In this document: positions 49,057 to 57,383 of the stretch, piece by piece | Layout: each line of letters opens with the position of its first letter | Numbering within the stretch: position 1 is the stretch's first letter | From: Bacteroidia bacterium | GTDB lineage: Bacteria > Bacteroidota > Bacteroidia > J057 | Reading direction: 5' to 3' | DNA: 64,000 bases | NCBI GenBank assembly: GCA_041391665.1 | Contig: JAWKNO010000002.1 | Span: 310,001 to 374,000 of the forward strand | Translations under genes and position numbers: made by a program | Notes under the pieces: model-generated | The model's input: only the letters and a program-made list of their open reading frames with translations | What the model was told of the DNA's origin: nothing | Database searches by the model: none

Positions 49057-51539
49057 TAAATTTTGGAATAGATCTTGGCACGACCAATTCTGCTATCGCC
49101 AAATTTGAAAAAGGTCAGGTAGTAGTTTTTAAAAATCCTGTAGGGCAAAAAGACACGCTTCCTTCTGTGGTTGCTTTTCGCAAGGACAAAATAATTGTGG
49201 GGGAAAAAGCCCGCGAATACCTGCTGAAAGCCTCCGGAGAGGTGGCGGGTTCCTTTAAGCGGAAAATGGGAACAACGGAGACCTGGTATTTTTCTTCTTT
49301 GGGCGCCCATAAAACGCCAGTTGAACTTTCTGTTTTTGTCCTTCGCGAGCTTAAAAATTTTGTTCATACAGGTGAAACCGTAAATGCTGCTGTGATCACA
49401 ATTCCGGCTTCCTTTGATACGATACAGTCCAATGCGACCAAAAAGGCGGGGTATCTCGCAGGGTTTGAGCAGGTTGTTTTGCTTCAGGAACCGATTGCGG
49501 CGAGTCTTGCCTACGCCAATCAGGATGAGACTGACAAATTTGAAGAAGGGCAGTGGCTGGTGTACGATTTGGGTGGAGGCACATTTGATGTTGCATTGGT
49601 AAAAATTCATGATGGCGAAATGAAAATCGTGGATCACGAGGGGGATAATTTTCTGGGGGGGAATGATTTTGATAAGGATATTGTTGAAAAAATCGTCATC
49701 CCCTGGATGGAGGAAAACGGAGAATTTGAGAATCTTTCCACTGACCTGAAAAGCGCTTCAGGCAAGTACAATCGCCTGTATAATTCGCTGCTTCTCAAAG
49801 CGGAGGATGTTAAAGTCCAGCTTTCTGTTGCAGAATCTGCCGATATTGAGTTTGAAACAGAAGATGATGGTGGCAAGACGATAGCGGGTTTGGTGACGGT
49901 TACACGCAGTATGTTTGAAACCCTGCTTGAACCATATATTCAGCGTACGGTTGAGATGATGGAGCATATAGTCACCCGAAATGCAGTCGCTGCCAGTGAT
50001 CTGCGATTTGTGTTGATGGTGGGTGGCTCTACTTATATCCCTTACGTGAGAGAGAAAGTGGCGGAAAAGATGGGTGTTTCTGTCAATACCAAGGTGGACC
50101 CTACCACGGCAGTTGCCGTAGGGGCTGCCTTTTATGCAGGTACGCGTCGTAAACAGGCCGAAAAAATGCCTCTTTTTACAAGTGAATCTCCGGTGGAAGT
50201 TGAAGTTGTTATGGCTTATCAGAAAGCCTCCCAGGAGTTGTCTGAATATTTTACTGCAAAATTTTCTGGTAAACTTGTGGATTTGTATTACCGCATTGTT
50301 CGGTTGGATGGGGGGTATGATTCTGGCCTTAAACCACTAAAAGTTCAGATTCAGGAAGATTTGCCATTGGTAAAGGATAATTTTAATCAGTTTGAACTTA
50401 AAGTTCTGGACGCCCAAAATGGGGTTGTTCCTACAAATGCAACCATTATCGGGATTGCTCAGGGACGTTATAGTGTGGTAGGACAACCTTTGCCCGCGGA
50501 TATTTGTCTGGAAATAGATGATGTGGAAAATAGTACCACAACGCTGGAGGTCGTTTTTGGAAAAAACACCTTGCTGCCCGTTAAAAGAACACTGGTCAAA
50601 CAGGTAACCCGTACCCTGGCAAAAGGCTCTGCCGACAGGATCACCATCTCCGTCGTCGAAGGGCCGGGAACGGTACTCCCCGCCGCGAATCTTCCGATCG
50701 GGTTTATCAGTATTCCTGGAAAAGAACTCTCCCGCGACCTCGTAAGAGGATCAGATATTGAAATCACACTGGAGATGACCGAATCCCGTGATCTGAAAAT
50801 CAGTGCCTATTTGTTGATGACGGATCAGGAATATGCAGATGTTTTTACCCCATCTGAACGCAAAGTGAATATCCATCGCCTGGTAGAGGAATTGCATGCT
50901 CTTCGGACGAAACTGAGCGATGAAATCCGGGAAGCAGAAGAGCAGGGGAATTTCGAAGCGGCGCAACAACTGGTTGACCTGGAATACGACATTTTGGATC
51001 TGGCTGATAAAGCGACAAAAATGTCTCCGGACGATAGTACTGACGACAAATTTCAGATTGAGGATCAAAAGCGCAAAATTGCCCGCAAGGTGGACGAGAT
51101 CACAAGGGATAAAGTGATTATCAAAATCAAAAATGAGTACTTTGAAACCAAGCGGTATATGGAGTTTGTTATGGAGCACTACAGCCCTTCGGAAGAAGAT
51201 ACCGTTGCCTATAGCGAAATCATACAGGCAGAGAAAAATACGCTGGCAACCAATAGTTCGCTGAAAATACAGGAGTTTATTGAAAAAATACGCAGGCTCA
51301 ACTGGCGGATTCGCTGGAAAAGCAGCCGTTATGTGAGGGAGTTTTATCAGGATTTAATCTATGGTCGCTATGGTGCATTTACAAGTCAGGATAAAGCGTA
51401 TGAGATTATGCAAAGGGGACAGGACGCCATCAAGGAAGATAATGACGACAAACTTCGCATTTGCATCAATCAGCTATGCGAATTGCTCCCGCCATCTACG
51501 CGAAAATCAGTAAATTTTGGTGGGACAGGGATTGGCTGA
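49053..51539 (+). CDS. Divergent Hsp70-family protein
   Basis: 828 residues, far longer than DnaK (about 640). The ATPase domain is canonical: I-D-L-G-T-T-N-S at 5-12, I-T-I-P-A-S-F-D, E-P-I-A-A-S-L-A-Y, Y-D-L-G-G-G-T-F-D-V-A-L, N-F-L-G-G-N-D-F-D and V-G-G-S-T-Y-I-P-Y-V. After about residue 375 it departs from DnaK: a different beta-sandwich-like region (390-600) and then a long helical/coiled C-terminus (605-820) with many charged residues. It is a cytoplasmic ATP-dependent chaperone with unusual substrate parts, encoded with its own small GrpE-like protein. No J-domain gene is nearby. Its 3' end overlaps the convergent kinase gene by 70 bp. Confidence 0.93.
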   Translation: MINFGIDLGTTNSAIAKFEKGQVVVFKNPVGQKDTLPSVVAFRKDKIIVGEKAREYLLKASGEVAGSFKRKMGTTETWYFSSLGAHKTPVELSVFVLRELKNFVHTGETVNAAVITIPASFDTIQSNATKKAGYLAGFEQVVLLQEPIAASLAYANQDETDKFEEGQWLVYDLGGGTFDVALVKIHDGEMKIVDHEGDNFLGGNDFDKDIVEKIVIPWMEENGEFENLSTDLKSASGKYNRLYNSLLLKAEDVKVQLSVAESADIEFETEDDGGKTIAGLVTVTRSMFETLLEPYIQRTVEMMEHIVTRNAVAASDLRFVLMVGGSTYIPYVREKVAEKMGVSVNTKVDPTTAVAVGAAFYAGTRRKQAEKMPLFTSESPVEVEVVMAYQKASQELSEYFTAKFSGKLVDLYYRIVRLDGGYDSGLKPLKVQIQEDLPLVKDNFNQFELKVLDAQNGVVPTNATIIGIAQGRYSVVGQPLPADICLEIDDVENSTTTLEVVFGKNTLLPVKRTLVKQVTRTLAKGSADRITISVVEGPGTVLPAANLPIGFISIPGKELSRDLVRGSDIEITLEMTESRDLKISAYLLMTDQEYADVFTPSERKVNIHRLVEELHALRTKLSDEIREAEEQGNFEAAQQLVDLEYDILDLADKATKMSPDDSTDDKFQIEDQKRKIARKVDEITRDKVIIKIKNEYFETKRYMEFVMEHYSPSEEDTVAYSEIIQAEKNTLATNSSLKIQEFIEKIRRLNWRIRWKSSRYVREFYQDLIYGRYGAFTSQDKAYEIMQRGQDAIKEDNDDKLRICINQLCELLPPSTRKSVNFGGTGIG

Positions 51540-52861
51540 CCTTCTGGATAGCGTTCCAGCGTAAAGAAAAATGTCGTCCCGGTTCCCGGGTGAGATTCTG
51601 CCCATATTTTGCCGCCATGGCGCTGTACAATACCCTTGCAAATGGCAAGCCCAAGGCCATTGCCAGGGTATTTCCCGTCTCTGTTGACCTGTTCGAAGAT
51701 TCTGAATATTTTACTGATACTGTGTTCTTCGATCCCGATTCCATTATCTCTTACCATAAAGAGAATATGCGTGGGCGTTTTTTCACTGAAAATACTGATT
51801 TGTGGAGGGTAAATATTCTTAAACTTAATACCATTTCCGATCAGGTTCTGCATCAGTTGCACCAGTTGCAGATGATCACCCACCAGTGGAGGGAGTTGGG
51901 AAAATTCTACCCTTGCATCGGTCTCGTTGATAACAGCATGAAGGTTATTTAATGCTTCCTTAATGACCTCATTCATATCCACCCATTCAAAAGGCTTTTT
52001 TTCACTGCTGATCCTGGAATATTCCAGAATCCCGCTAAGCATACGGTCCATTCTTTTAGCGCCATCTACAGCAAAATCCAGAAAAACCTTTTCCTCCGCT
52101 TTAAGCCGCTCTCCCATTTTTTTACCTAATATCTGAAGATGGGAGACAACCATTCGGAGCGGTGCCTTCAGGTCGTGTGATGCCAGTGATGCGTATTGCT
52201 CAAGTTCTTCATTCGACCTGCGAAGTTCCTGAACCAGCCGGTTTACCTCTGAAAAATTCCTTTGTTCCTGTTTTAAATCTCCCATGACATTTAGCAAGGC
52301 CGATTTAAAATCGTTGAGTTGACGGTTTTGCTGGGTAATATAGTCTAGCTGCTCGTGGAGCGTTGCCGTGCGTTGCCGAACACGGGATTCCAGAATTTTA
52401 TTTAGCCTTTCATACTTCTTGTAGTTGGATATGTTGTGTAGGACGATAAAAATTTTGCCCTCTGAATATTGTGATTTCATGACAACATCTACTCCTATAC
52501 CATTTTGCCCTTTAACCACAATATCGGAGATGATTGTTTTTCCGTGGGATTGAAGGGTTGTAAGATGTTTTCGTACATCGTTTTTATAAACGGTTTCACA
52601 AAATTCGCAAATGTCATGGTCGATAAAATCGGATGGAGTCCCTCCCAGAATTTTTAATACAATATGATTGATATAGGTAATAAGAAAGCTCCCGGGGTCA
52701 AGGAGAATAACCATGACCGGAAGGTCGTCACAAACCTTTAGAGACGGGGCAGGTTTTTGCCTAAGCATCTCATCCTGCTCTTTAATTATTTGTTCTAGCT
52801 GCTGAACTTTAAGCCGGTAATCATCAAGGGAAAATGGGGGTTCCTGGTGAAGCATAGACAA
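51470..52861 (-). CDS. PAS-domain sensor histidine kinase
   Basis: 463 residues with no transmembrane segment, so cytoplasmic. A short N-terminal coiled coil (15-40) precedes a PAS domain (about 48-160, containing V-I-L-L-D-P-G-S-F-L-I-T-Y and G-T-P-S-D-F-I-D-H-D). A second coiled coil leads to the HisKA box with S-H-D-L-K-A-P-L (His229), then HATPase_c with N-G-I-K-F-K-N, V-R-D-N-G-I-G-I, F-R-I-F-E-Q-V and G-N-G-L-G-L-A-I. This resembles phytochrome-type light or oxygen sensor kinases. No receiver gene is adjacent. The last 23 codons overlap the end of the Hsp70 gene on the other strand. Confidence 0.93.
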   Translation of the reverse strand: MSMLHQEPPFSLDDYRLKVQQLEQIIKEQDEMLRQKPAPSLKVCDDLPVMVILLDPGSFLITYINHIVLKILGGTPSDFIDHDICEFCETVYKNDVRKHLTTLQSHGKTIISDIVVKGQNGIGVDVVMKSQYSEGKIFIVLHNISNYKKYERLNKILESRVRQRTATLHEQLDYITQQNRQLNDFKSALLNVMGDLKQEQRNFSEVNRLVQELRRSNEELEQYASLASHDLKAPLRMVVSHLQILGKKMGERLKAEEKVFLDFAVDGAKRMDRMLSGILEYSRISSEKKPFEWVDMNEVIKEALNNLHAVINETDARVEFSQLPPLVGDHLQLVQLMQNLIGNGIKFKNIYPPQISIFSEKTPTHILFMVRDNGIGIEEHSISKIFRIFEQVNRDGKYPGNGLGLAICKGIVQRHGGKIWAESHPGTGTTFFFTLERYPEGQPIPVPPKFTDFRVDGGSNSHS

Positions 52862-52996
52862 AAAGTAATGGAGTATAATAGGTCAATTTTACTGCTTAAA
52901 TGAGTGCTAAACCCATTATAATCAGGCTTTGTGTTTTCTTAGCTTGTGATTGTATCCCATGGATGCTTCTAAAGAGTTACGGCAAAAACCTTGCCT

Positions 52997-53031
52997 TTTT
53001 GCGCAGATATTGTGAAGGTGTATGATATTTG
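52997..53031 (+). promoter_or_regulatory. Promoter of the DinB-like gene
   Basis: TTTTG (52997-53001), 22-bp spacer, GATATTTG (53024-53031), one mismatch from TAnnTTTG. It places the transcript start downstream of the in-frame TTG at 53029 and supports ATG 53077 as start. The rest of 52862-53076 shows nothing else. Confidence 0.45.
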
Positions 53032-53076
53032 GTGGATGTGCCTGATTTTTTGCAATTTGTCAGCAAAATTGTCCCA

Positions 53077-53544
53077 ATGATAAATGAGCATAAACAGTTC
53101 CTCGTTGAAGTAGTACCTGCTTCTCTGGAAAAATTAACTGAAGATACACCCGCCTTATGGGGAATTATGGGTCCACAGCACATGATTGAGCATGTTTCCG
53201 GACTTTTCTATATTTCCCGGAAAGAACTGGGGTTACCTTGTACAACGCCTGAAGAGAAACTTCCAAAGATGAAAGAATTTATCTGGAATGATCAACCTTT
53301 TCCCCGAAGTGTGAGAGTTGTAGGTATTCCGAAAGACAAAACCCTTCCCCTCCGTTATGGAAGTTTGGATGAGGCTAAAGGAGTTCTGTTCAAGAGTATT
53401 GATGATTACTACCAGTTTTTCGAACAAAACCCCGAGGCGACAACCATGCACCCGGTATTTGGCAGACTAAACCATTCGGAGTGGGATCGCATCCATTGGA
53501 AACATACGACTCACCATCTTCGGCAATTTGGCCTGATAGATTAG
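53077..53544 (+). CDS. DinB-superfamily protein (DUF1569-like)
   Basis: 155 residues from ATG 53077. A four-helix bundle pattern with metal-ligand-like histidines: Q-H-M-I-E-H in helix 2 and H-W-K-H-T-T-H-H-L-R-Q-F at the end, preceded by H-P-V-F-G-R-L-N. This matches DUF1569-type DinB proteins (thiol transferases or metal-dependent hydrolases of unsettled substrate). It converges with lpxD 4 bp away. Confidence 0.85.
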   Translation: MINEHKQFLVEVVPASLEKLTEDTPALWGIMGPQHMIEHVSGLFYISRKELGLPCTTPEEKLPKMKEFIWNDQPFPRSVRVVGIPKDKTLPLRYGSLDEAKGVLFKSIDDYYQFFEQNPEATTMHPVFGRLNHSEWDRIHWKHTTHHLRQFGLID

Positions 53545-53548
53545 GCGA

Positions 53549-54535
53549 TCAGTCTTTCTTTTCCCAGTCGCGGATCATATCCGGCAGTTTTCGCAGGGCT
53601 GCAATTTCACGCAACATCTGCCTGGCTTCTATTGCCACCATGCCAAGATATTTTTTTCCCCCTTCGAGAGAAGACATGACCCCTGTTTTGCCCAGAAGTT
53701 CTGCCCCTTTGCCAATGGTCAGGTCTTTTGTTACGCCAACCTGTCCCCAAAGGATCACGTCATCTTCTATATTGACAACTCCGGCTATACCGACCTGTGA
53801 GGCGATAATACATCGTTTGCCTATGATCGTATCATGGCCGATCTGTATCAGATTGTCAAGCTTTGTCCAGTCTCCGATTTCAGTAACTGCACTTACGCCC
53901 CGGTCAATGGTGCAGTTTGATCCGATATCTACATGGTTGCCAATGATTACCCGGCCCTTTGAAACCATCTTGTCTCTTCCATAAGGTCTTGCCTTAAAAT
54001 AAAAGGCTTCCCCCCCAATGACCGTACCGCTGTTTATACATACATGGTCACCTAGTTGGGAATGGTCGTAAATCGTAACGTTGGCATGAATCCGGCCGTG
54101 GGTACCAATGGTTACCTCAGAACCGATCACACAATTGTGCCCGATCTCGGTAAAATCGCCAATCTTTACATTTTCTCCGAATACAACATTATGCCCGATT
54201 TTTACCCCTTCTCCCATAATGGGGGTGCCGGCCGTATTCAGTGGTTTTTGAGGCTGTAAATATTCTGTCAATCGGTTGTAATCCCTGAAGGGATCATCGC
54301 TGATCAGCAGCCCTTTGCCCGCTGGCGGGTCCACAAGCTTATTGATAATCACCGTAGTAGCAGCACTGGTAAGCGCCTTATGATAATATTTTTCGATATC
54401 GACAAAAGTGAGGTCGCCCGGTACGACCCGGTGTATTTCGTTGATTCCCTCAATGAGGTGATCTGCGGGCCCGGCAAATTCACATTCCAGTATTTGACCT
54501 GCGGTTTGAAGGGTGATGGGTTCCTGGAGCTTCAT
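53549..54535 (-). CDS. lpxD: UDP-3-O-acylglucosamine N-acyltransferase
   Basis: 328 residues from ATG 54535 (in-frame ATG 54571 possible). LpxD adds the second acyl chain to UDP-3-O-acyl-glucosamine in lipid A synthesis. The N-terminal uridine-binding domain (1-105) has G-D-L-T-F-V-D-I-E-K-Y-Y. It is followed by a long left-handed beta-helix with hexapeptide repeats (I-G-H-N-V-V-F-G-E-N-V-K-I-G-D-F-T-E-I-G, I-G-S-N-C-T-I-D-R-G, I-G-H-D-T-I-I-G). The catalytic His of the family lies in the L-I-Q-I-G-H-D context near residue 240. It stands alone here, away from other lipid A genes. Confidence 0.93.
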   Translation of the reverse strand: MKLQEPITLQTAGQILECEFAGPADHLIEGINEIHRVVPGDLTFVDIEKYYHKALTSAATTVIINKLVDPPAGKGLLISDDPFRDYNRLTEYLQPQKPLNTAGTPIMGEGVKIGHNVVFGENVKIGDFTEIGHNCVIGSEVTIGTHGRIHANVTIYDHSQLGDHVCINSGTVIGGEAFYFKARPYGRDKMVSKGRVIIGNHVDIGSNCTIDRGVSAVTEIGDWTKLDNLIQIGHDTIIGKRCIIASQVGIAGVVNIEDDVILWGQVGVTKDLTIGKGAELLGKTGVMSSLEGGKKYLGMVAIEARQMLREIAALRKLPDMIRDWEKKD

Positions 54536-54610
54536 ATTTTTTTGCAAAAATACAAAGGCAGGGCGGATCATAACTAAGGCACTGTCAAAAAAATTATTAA
54601 TTTGTACCTG

Positions 54611-54634
54611 GGCGGGTATTTCAGGTAACCCGCC
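54611..54634. repeat. Inverted repeat upstream of the iorAB operon
   Basis: GGCGGGT (54611-54617) and ACCCGCC (54628-54634) with a 10-bp loop, 25 bp before the iorA ATG. It could be an operator or a leader hairpin. No T-tract follows. Confidence 0.45.
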
Positions 54635-54658
54635 ACTGAAACCTAATCAAAAATTGTT

Positions 54659-55126
54659 ATGGCTGCTTACTCTTTATCTGTGAATGGCCGGAAAGTATCG
54701 GTTGATGTCAGTGAGGATACCCCTTTGTTATGGGTACTTCGCGATTCAATTGGCCTTACGGGTACCAAATTTGGCTGTGGTATTGCCCAATGCGGCGCCT
54801 GCACAGTCCATGTCAACGGTACTCCCGCCCGTTCCTGTTCGCTCCCCATCTCTGCGGTGGGTGATAAAAAAATTATAACCATTGAAGGTCTTTCTGAAGA
54901 TGGTGAACATCCTGTGCAACAAGCATGGGAAGAAATCGATGTCCCCCAATGTGGGTATTGCCAGGCGGGTCAGATTATGTCTGCTGTGGCGTTGCTTCGC
55001 AACAATCCCAAACCGACAGATGAAGAAATCGACGACGCCATGTCGGGCAACCTTTGCCGGTGTGGTACTTATAAACGCATTAAAGCAGCTATCCTTTTGG
55101 CAGCTGAGAAGGGAGGTAGAATATGA
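54659..55126 (+). CDS. iorA: (2Fe-2S) subunit of a molybdenum hydroxylase (IorA-like)
   Basis: 155 residues. The small subunit carries two 2Fe-2S clusters for electron transfer from the molybdenum subunit: plant-ferredoxin type Cys40, Cys45, Cys48, Cys60 (G-C-G-I-A-Q-C-G-A-C) and the second set Cys98, Cys101, Cys133, Cys135 (P-Q-C-G-Y-C-Q-A-G and L-C-R-C-G). It fits isoquinoline 1-oxidoreductase alpha subunit and related aldehyde dehydrogenases. Its stop overlaps the next start (ATGA). Confidence 0.94.
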   Translation: MAAYSLSVNGRKVSVDVSEDTPLLWVLRDSIGLTGTKFGCGIAQCGACTVHVNGTPARSCSLPISAVGDKKIITIEGLSEDGEHPVQQAWEEIDVPQCGYCQAGQIMSAVALLRNNPKPTDEEIDDAMSGNLCRCGTYKRIKAAILLAAEKGGRI

Positions 55127-57252
55127 GCACTTCAACTAAATTTGACCGCAGGTCCTTTCTCAAAGTGACCTCCCTCGCCGGAGGGGGAATGCTTCTTGGT
55201 TTCAACTGGATGTATGGCTGCAGACCGCCTGCTGCCAATACAACACCGGCTGTCGTATCCGATATCAATGCCTACCTCAAAATCGCTTCTGATGGGGTCG
55301 TAACTATTATCGCGCCCAATCCGGAAATTGGGCAAGGGGTAAAAACCTCTATGCCGATGATTATCGCCGAAGAGCTGGATGTCGCCTGGGAAAAGGTGCG
55401 TATTGAACAAGGAGGCCTTGATTCTCAGAACTTCCAACGGCAGGTTGCCGGTGGTTCGGGCTCGATTCGCTCCAGTTGGGAAGGGCTTCGCCAGGCCGGT
55501 GCAACTGCGCGTCAGATGCTTATAGAAGCTGCCGCTGCCCGCTGGCAGGTACCTGTCAGCGAATGTACCACCGACAATGGACACGTACTTCACGCCGCTT
55601 CAGATAAAAAACTCTCTTACGCTGAACTTGCAACTGAGGCTGCCGGGGTTACGCCACCGGAAAATGTGCAGGTAAAAGACTTCTCTCAGTTTAAAATTTT
55701 GGGGAAACGTATCCCCAACAGCGACAATCGCCGGATCGTAACCGGCAAAATGCCTTATGGGATTGATACCACCCGCGAAGGCATGAAAATCGCAGTGATC
55801 CTCCGTCCGCCTGCCTTTGGCCAGACCCTGGATACCGTAGATGATACCGATGCCAAAGCCATGCCCGGTGTGGATGCGGTACTGACCTTTGACAATAAAA
55901 TCGCTGTCGTGGGAAATTCGACCTGGGAAGTGCTCAAAGGACGGGAAGCCCTGAAAGTGACCTGGAAAGCGCCTGCAAAACCCGAAAGTACGGATGCCCA
56001 CCTGGCGATATTTGATCAGTTGATTCAGAAGAATGCTGACAAACCGCAACGTGAAGACGGCAACGCGCCCGCAGCGATCAAAAAAGCTGCAAAAGTCATT
56101 GAAGCTGTTTATGAAGCGCCTTTTCTTCCTCACAATACTATGGAGCCGATGAACTTTTTTGCCCACGTACGTGAGGATGGGGTTGAGCTCCTTGGCCCAA
56201 CCCAGACGCCGGCCAGAGCCAGAGAAGAAGTCGCGAAGATGCTGGACATTCCTGAAGAGAAAGTGACCGTCATGATGACCCGTATGGGCGGCGGTTTTGG
56301 CAGAAGACTTCGTACCGATTATGCCCTGGAAGCTGCTATGGTGTCAAAGCTTGCCGGCGTACCCGTGAAAGTCGTCTGGACAAGGGAAGACGACATGACC
56401 GGAGGCATTTATCGCCCGGCTGGAAAATACCGTTATCAGGCGGGAATTGACGCGGAGGGGAATCTGATTGCCTGGCATTGCCGCGCAGCGGCTATTAATA
56501 CCGGAAATGCTACCCGGCAGAATAGTTTTCCCGCAGGAGCATTACCACATTTCCGGGTAGATTCTCACAACGTCGAATCTGCCATTACGACGGGCGCATG
56601 GCGTGCGCCCAACCACAATTTTGTGGGTTATTGTGAAGAGTCGTTTATGGATGAGATTGCCCATGAGTTGGGTAAGGATCCGGTACAGTTTCGACTCGAT
56701 CTTTTGGAAAAAGCTAAATCAAAACCCGGCGGAAATGTGGACTACAACCCGGAACGTTTTCAGCAGGTAATTCGCCAGGTTGCTGAAAAGGCAGGATGGG
56801 GAAAACCGATGCCAGAAGGAGTTTTTCAGGGTTTTGGCTGCCATTTTTCCTTTGGTTCATACGTTGCGCAAATCGCTGAAGTATCGGTGACGGGAGGTGA
56901 AATCAAGGTGCACAAAGTGACCAGTGTGGTGGATTGCGGACTGGTTGTAAATCTCAGCGGTGCAGAGACTCAGGTTGAGGGGGGGATGGTGGATGGATTG
57001 GGAACGGCCCGGTTTGGCGAACTTACATTTGAGAACGGTATGCCCCAGAAGTCCAATTTTGACAAATACCGGATGATAAGAATGCGTGAAACTCCGGAAA
57101 TGGAAGTGCATTTTGTACAGAGTAGCGAAAATCCGCAGGGACTTGGAGAGCCCGGGCTGCCGCCAGTAGGCGGGGCAGTGGCAAATGCTATATTCGCTGC
57201 TACTGGTAAGCGGATTAGAAAACTTCCTTTTGAAGGAGCAGATTTGAGCTGA
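55123..57252 (+). CDS. iorB: Molybdopterin-binding subunit of xanthine dehydrogenase family (IorB-like), Tat-exported
   Basis: 709 residues. The N-terminus has a twin-arginine signal (Arg9-Arg10 in D-R-R-S-F-L-K-V), so the complex is folded and then moved to the periplasm, presumably carrying IorA with it. Domain signs: E-I-G-Q-G-V-K-T-S near 67, I-P-N-S-D-N-R-R-I-V-T-G-K near 190, M-G-G-G-F-G-R-R (molybdopterin loop) near 385, T-G-A-W-R-A-P-N and the C-terminal G-L-G-E-P-G-L-P-P-V with the family's active Glu. It oxidises an aldehyde or N-heterocycle. No CoxM/FAD subunit gene is present, so the electron acceptor is probably a cytochrome. A strong terminator follows. Confidence 0.93.
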   Translation: MSTSTKFDRRSFLKVTSLAGGGMLLGFNWMYGCRPPAANTTPAVVSDINAYLKIASDGVVTIIAPNPEIGQGVKTSMPMIIAEELDVAWEKVRIEQGGLDSQNFQRQVAGGSGSIRSSWEGLRQAGATARQMLIEAAAARWQVPVSECTTDNGHVLHAASDKKLSYAELATEAAGVTPPENVQVKDFSQFKILGKRIPNSDNRRIVTGKMPYGIDTTREGMKIAVILRPPAFGQTLDTVDDTDAKAMPGVDAVLTFDNKIAVVGNSTWEVLKGREALKVTWKAPAKPESTDAHLAIFDQLIQKNADKPQREDGNAPAAIKKAAKVIEAVYEAPFLPHNTMEPMNFFAHVREDGVELLGPTQTPARAREEVAKMLDIPEEKVTVMMTRMGGGFGRRLRTDYALEAAMVSKLAGVPVKVVWTREDDMTGGIYRPAGKYRYQAGIDAEGNLIAWHCRAAAINTGNATRQNSFPAGALPHFRVDSHNVESAITTGAWRAPNHNFVGYCEESFMDEIAHELGKDPVQFRLDLLEKAKSKPGGNVDYNPERFQQVIRQVAEKAGWGKPMPEGVFQGFGCHFSFGSYVAQIAEVSVTGGEIKVHKVTSVVDCGLVVNLSGAETQVEGGMVDGLGTARFGELTFENGMPQKSNFDKYRMIRMRETPEMEVHFVQSSENPQGLGEPGLPPVGGAVANAIFAATGKRIRKLPFEGADLS

Positions 57253-57306
57253 TTTACGCCTGGGTGTATTGGGTTACACCACGTTAATCGTATCTCACAA
57301 AGATTT

Positions 57307-57351
57307 AAAGCCGCAAAGAGTTTCTGAATACAGAAACTTCCTTGCGGCTTT
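57307..57351 (+). terminator. Terminator between iorAB and the NtrC-type gene
   Basis: AAAGCCGCAA (57307-57316) pairs perfectly with TTGCGGCTTT (57342-57351), and the inner arms AGTTTCTG/CAGAAACT (57319-57326, 57331-57338) extend the stem. The arms carry A/T ends on both sides, so it may act on both convergent transcripts. A smaller GGTGTA/TACACC hairpin precedes it near 57264-57281. Confidence 0.8.
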
Positions 57352-57383
57352 GCTTCTTCGTGCGATCAGTTTTCTATCCGCAG

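Noticed and set aside
51461..51952. 163-codon plus-strand frame after the Hsp70 gene
   Set aside because: It lies opposite the C-terminal ATPase domain of the PAS kinase, whose motifs are clear in the minus frame.
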